Assembly (NCBI GenBank): GCA_028821405.1
Contig: JAPPGK010000077.1
Location: 1-64,000 of the forward strand
Reading direction: 5' to 3'
Length of the DNA stretch: 64,000 nt
DNA from: Gammaproteobacteria bacterium
GTDB lineage: Bacteria > Pseudomonadota > Gammaproteobacteria > Pseudomonadales > Azotimanducaceae
Shown here in pieces: positions 60,953 through 64,000 of the stretch. The notes under the pieces were generated by a model. That model made no database searches and was not told the DNA's origin. It saw nothing but the letters and a program-made list of their open reading frames with translations. Position 1 is the stretch's first letter. Each line of letters opens with the position of its first letter. The translations under genes were made by a program, and so were the position numbers.

Positions 60953-62023
60953 CTACACGTTGGGGATGATGTCGGTGGCGACCCGTTCGAGCACGTCGAA
61001 CCGGGTGTCGAAGTTGGGCAGGATCATGACCTGGTCCAAGCCGGCGTCGGCGAGTACCGACAAGCGCTCGATGAGCGCGTCGCGTTCGCCGACCATCGAT
61101 GTCGACTGGAGTATCTCCGGGGTCAGGAACTTCTCCTCCTCCGGAAGCACCCAGCAGTTGTGGCCGCCGTGGATGCGCTGGTGGCGGCGTTCGGCGGGAT
61201 ACGACTCGATCATCGCGCGGTAGTCCTCCCAGATGCCCAGCAGGTAGCCGGACGGGCGACGGCCGAAGTTGCGGAACTGATCGTAGGCGAAGTGCACCGC
61301 GGCCATGGCCATGGCGCCGCACTCCGCCTTCACGCGCGGCGAATCGACCGCTTCGCCGGGATCCAGGACGACCATCGTGGTCAGCGCCGTGGTGTAGTAG
61401 GCGCTGCGGTCGATATCGCGGCCCGCCTGCGCGGCGCCGGTCTCGATCATGCGCCAGATATTCGCCATGACCGCGGGGTTGGCGGGTAGGGCGAGGACAG
61501 CGCCGTCGCCGTGCTTGCCGGCCAGGCCCAGCGACTTGGGGCCGAACCCCGATACGTACATGGGAATACGGTTCTCGAAGTTCACGAAGCCGTCGTCGGG
61601 CATGATGTGGCGTATGGGAAGGGCCTTGCCGTCGTGGTGGTAGATCGCTTCTTCGCCGCGCAACAGGGCCCCGACGGTGGCCAGGTAGCGGTCGAACTCG
61701 GCGATCCGCTGGGGCGGCAACCCCATCACCCGCATGGCCGTGTTACCGGACCCGACACCGAAGAAGGTGCGGCCCGGGGCCAGCGCATTGATCGTGGCGA
61801 TACCGGAAGCGTTGTTGGGTGCCGGGCGGGTGCCGGTGATGGCGACCCCGGTGCCGAGGTTGATGCGATTGGTTCGAGTCGCTGCGACGGCGAGTGCGGC
61901 ATAGCAGTCGGACCACAGCATCTGGCTGTCCGCAAGCCAGGCGTGGGAGTAGCCAAGCTCTTCGGCGCGCACTACGTAGTCGATGTCGTTGATGTGGGAG
62001 GCGACACAGACGCCGATATCCAT
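60953..62023 (-). CDS. LLM-class F420-dependent-reductase-like oxidoreductase
   Basis: A 356-residue luciferase-like enzyme similar in layout to F420-dependent methylene-tetrahydromethanopterin reductases. Features are DIGVCVASHINDIDYVVRAE, LADSQMLWSDCYAALAVAAT, INLGTGVAITGTRPAPNNAS and RTFFGVGSGNTAMRVMGLPP. The Cys in DIGVCVASH and the WSDCY block set it apart from the other three LLM proteins. GGAG lies seven bases before ATG 62023. It is cotranscribed with the GFA protein downstream. Cofactor unproven. Confidence 0.87.
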   Translation of the reverse strand: MDIGVCVASHINDIDYVVRAEELGYSHAWLADSQMLWSDCYAALAVAATRTNRINLGTGVAITGTRPAPNNASGIATINALAPGRTFFGVGSGNTAMRVMGLPPQRIAEFDRYLATVGALLRGEEAIYHHDGKALPIRHIMPDDGFVNFENRIPMYVSGFGPKSLGLAGKHGDGAVLALPANPAVMANIWRMIETGAAQAGRDIDRSAYYTTALTTMVVLDPGEAVDSPRVKAECGAMAMAAVHFAYDQFRNFGRRPSGYLLGIWEDYRAMIESYPAERRHQRIHGGHNCWVLPEEEKFLTPEILQSTSMVGERDALIERLSVLADAGLDQVMILPNFDTRFDVLERVATDIIPNV

Positions 62024-62046
62024 GGGTGGCTCCGGTGGCGATTTAG

Positions 62047-62895
62047 CTAGTTGGGACTCGCGCCGCGCACTCGGAACGCGACCACCGACGCCTTCGGCAG
62101 GGTGGGATTGCCGAAGTACGCGACGCTCCGCCGGTCGTCGCTGATGAGGGCGAGCAGGGCTTCTCGGTCGCCGGACAGGTTCACGACCTCGTCGCAGGCG
62201 AGGGAGTTGCCGACGAAGTATGTGACCAGCGACTCCCCGACATCGTAGAGGTGCATCGGTGTCTGCGCGACACCCACGAGCCAGCGGTCGTCGCAGGTGG
62301 CGACGAAGGCGCGGATGTAGGGCGGCAACTCGCGCTCCTGTGGTCGGATGTCGAGTCTGCCCCGCTCGACGACGCCTGGGCCGACCTGAATGGCCGATTC
62401 GAACAGTCCAGGGTGGTAGTCGCGGCGCCCGATGATGCTGAGTTCGCCGCCGCCCACGCCCAGAATCCGCGTATAGCCGTGGGGTGTGAGTTCGCTCCGC
62501 ACTTTGCCGTCTAGCTGCAGGAGACCGAGAGGCGAGACCGGATCGAACACGGAAACGAAACCGCTGCCCACCACCAGCGTGTAACCCCTGTCGATCAGTG
62601 CGTCCAACGCGATGGTATCGGCGCCGAGGATCACCGGCTCGAACTGCGATCGCTTGAGGTGAGCGACGACGAGCGAGGCGTCCATTCCCGGCGTGTCGAC
62701 GGCCACGGCCGTACCGCTGCCCTGGAATGCAGCGATGAGCCCCGAGGGCGACATCATGGCGTCGAACCGCTGGGTGGGGGGCATCGGCAACGTGACGACG
62801 CCCGATGCCAACGGTGCCTCGAATCGGGGCGCTCGCTCCTCGCAACCCGAAAACAGGAGTGCAAGGAGCAGGCATGTCGCTCGGACCGCGCGCAT
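62047..62895 (-). CDS. predicted lipoprotein, possibly beta-propeller
   Basis: A 282-residue lipoprotein: signal MRAVRATCLLLALLFSGC with lipobox FSGC, then repeated beta-strand units (GLIAAFQGSGTAVAVD; TLVVGSGFVSVFDPVSPLGL; WLVGVAQTPMHLYDVGESL; ALISDDRRSVAYFGNPTLPK) spaced about 40 residues apart, as in a propeller. No family recognised. Residue 2 after the Cys is Glu, compatible with outer-membrane sorting. It sits 23 bases ahead of the LLM gene and 38 bases after the molybdenum enzyme, so all may be one operon. The frame is open upstream but homology-free there. Confidence 0.75.
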   Translation of the reverse strand: MRAVRATCLLLALLFSGCEERAPRFEAPLASGVVTLPMPPTQRFDAMMSPSGLIAAFQGSGTAVAVDTPGMDASLVVAHLKRSQFEPVILGADTIALDALIDRGYTLVVGSGFVSVFDPVSPLGLLQLDGKVRSELTPHGYTRILGVGGGELSIIGRRDYHPGLFESAIQVGPGVVERGRLDIRPQERELPPYIRAFVATCDDRWLVGVAQTPMHLYDVGESLVTYFVGNSLACDEVVNLSGDREALLALISDDRRSVAYFGNPTLPKASVVAFRVRGASPN

Positions 62896-62933
62896 TGACA
62901 CCGCGGGTGTCAGGTTCCCACCTACCGCTCGGA

Positions 62934-64000
62934 TCAGGCGCGGATCGGCAAGGTGCGGTGCCGTGTTCCGGTGGCGGCAAACAGCGCGTTGGACAACGCG
63001 GGCGCCACCGGAGGCACCCCGGGCTCGCCGACCCCCGCCGGGAGACGGCCCTGGGCCGGTACGAGTTCGACCGTGGTGGCCGGCGTCTCGCCGATGCGCA
63101 GCATGGGGTAGTCGTGGAAATTGCTCTGCACGACGGCACCGTCCTTCATCGCGATGTCGCCGTAGAGCGATAGCGACAGGCCGAACACCACCGCGCCCTC
63201 CATCTGCGCCACGCAGGTATCGGGATTGACGTAGGTGCCGCAGTCCAGGACCACGTACGCGTTCGATACGCTTGGCCGACCGTTCGTCACGGTCGCTTCC
63301 AGCACGGTTGCCACGTACGACCGGAAACTGTGATGGACGGCGAACCCGAGCCCTGTGCCCTGGGGTCTCGGCGTGTCCCAGTCGGACAGTTTGCGAACCC
63401 GTTCGATGACGTGGCGCAGTCTTGCGAAGTCGAGTTCGTGGCCGGGCGGTGCCGGTTGGCCCGGTTGCTTCAGCTTGCCGCTCTCGGGAATCAGCGAAAG
63501 CCGGTGCTCGATGGGGTCGCGGCCGACGGCCGCGGCCATTTCGTCGGCGAACACGTTTGCCGAGAAGGCATGGAAGATGTTGCACACCGAGCGCAGCCAA
63601 CCCACCCGGACGCCGGGCCGGATTCCGGCGGACTCCATGCGCTGGTTTTCCACGGTGTAGGGCAGGTTGGAGAAGCCCATTTCGAGTTCCCACGGGGCCG
63701 GTTGTTCGGCTTGAGCGGCGAAGACCGTCGTGATGGAGGGGAATGCCGAGCGCTGTAGCCAGGCCGTGGGATGCCCCTCGCCGTCGATCACGGCACGGTG
63801 GTACTGGGCGCTCGCGGCGTGGAAGTAGTCGTGGCGGATGTCGTCTTCGCGCAACCACTGTACGCGCACCGGGCGCTTGAGCCGCTTGGAAAGTTCGACG
63901 GCTTCCAGCGCGAAGTCCGGTTTCGACTTGCGCCCGAAGGCACCGCCGAGCAGCGTTGGCGTGACTTCCACCTTGTCGGGCGACAACCCGGCCTGCGCGG
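62934..64000 (-). CDS. molybdenum hydroxylase large subunit, isoquinoline-1-oxidoreductase (IorB) type, 3' part only
   Basis: The window edge cuts this gene; about 355 C-terminal residues are visible. It belongs to the xanthine-dehydrogenase superfamily of aldehyde/N-heterocycle hydroxylases. LLGGAFGRKSKPDFALEAVE carries the conserved Gly-Gly-Ala-Phe-Gly-Arg of the Mo-pterin site, RPVRVQWLREDDIRHDYFHA and AQMEGAVVFGLSLSLYGDIA are further family blocks, and GVGEPGVPPVAPALSNALFA ends with the Gly-Glu-x-Gly that holds the catalytic Glu. Usual length is 700 or more residues, with an export signal at the missing N-terminus. A small [2Fe-2S] subunit should lie to the right. Confidence 0.9.
   Translation of the reverse strand, partial: AQAGLSPDKVEVTPTLLGGAFGRKSKPDFALEAVELSKRLKRPVRVQWLREDDIRHDYFHAASAQYHRAVIDGEGHPTAWLQRSAFPSITTVFAAQAEQPAPWELEMGFSNLPYTVENQRMESAGIRPGVRVGWLRSVCNIFHAFSANVFADEMAAAVGRDPIEHRLSLIPESGKLKQPGQPAPPGHELDFARLRHVIERVRKLSDWDTPRPQGTGLGFAVHHSFRSYVATVLEATVTNGRPSVSNAYVVLDCGTYVNPDTCVAQMEGAVVFGLSLSLYGDIAMKDGAVVQSNFHDYPMLRIGETPATTVELVPAQGRLPAGVGEPGVPPVAPALSNALFAATGTRHRTLPIRA

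Overview
The window reads as chromosomal DNA of a high-GC Gram-negative bacterium, most likely a proteobacterium from an uncultured marine or host-associated lineage. The reasons are a TonB-dependent receptor with an STN signalling domain, FecI/FecR regulators, RND and MacAB-type envelope pumps, lipoproteins, and an accessory gene pool rich in LLM-class (luciferase-like) flavin oxidoreductases (four), PhyH dioxygenases (two) and crotonases (two). The assignment to a lineage is inference. No rRNA, tRNA or CRISPR array was recognised.

Layout. 0.2-12 kb: two divergent ECF sigma/FecR pairs. The right-hand pair runs with overlapping codons into an STN-type TonB receptor, then two exporter-fold ABC half-transporters and a PhyH dioxygenase. 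This looks like a cell-surface-signalled uptake locus, possibly for a siderophore. 12-18 kb: an NTF2-like protein of lower GC, a decayed alpha/beta hydrolase, an SDR, an LLM flavoenzyme, a membrane protein, a Bcp peroxiredoxin and an exported amidohydrolase. 18.3-19.8 kb: an AbiE-like pair in toxin-first order, with a leaderless-type promoter and tandem repeats. 19.9-25.3 kb: a possible ferritin-like protein and a four-gene MacAB/FtsX-type ABC efflux operon. 25-33 kb: universal stress protein, flavodoxin-fold protein, threonine dehydratase, LLM enzymes, a crotonase, an enolase-superfamily enzyme, and a 147-bp hairpin-rich element sitting in the crotonase stop codon.

33-38.9 kb: a small ORF with its own terminator, an RND pump with its adaptor, glyoxalase I, and a possible small structured RNA. 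38.9-48 kb: SGNH hydrolase, crotonase, a HipBA module with an operator-like palindrome, a DCC-lipase-maturation-factor fusion, an eIF2B-alpha-like protein, an AAA ATPase and a DadA-like oxidase. 48-54 kb: a decayed zone with a phage-type lipoprotein, PhyH, a HEAT-like protein, a truncated nucleotidyltransferase pair, a frameshifted propeller-like gene, a PLP lyase and an old-yellow-enzyme stub. 54-64 kb: an oligopeptide-type binding protein, McrBC restriction genes, a tandem GFA zinc protein, an LLM enzyme, a lipoprotein and the end of a molybdenum hydroxylase large subunit that runs off the window.

Taken together, ordinary metabolic and envelope genes alternate with defence or addiction modules (AbiE-like, HipBA, AAA ATPase, nucleotidyltransferase remnant, McrBC) and with visible gene decay. 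The strongest leads are the hairpin element at 29.3 kb, the AbiE-like locus architecture, the internal start with a second signal peptide in the receptor gene, and two short transcription units at 33.3 and 38.7 kb.
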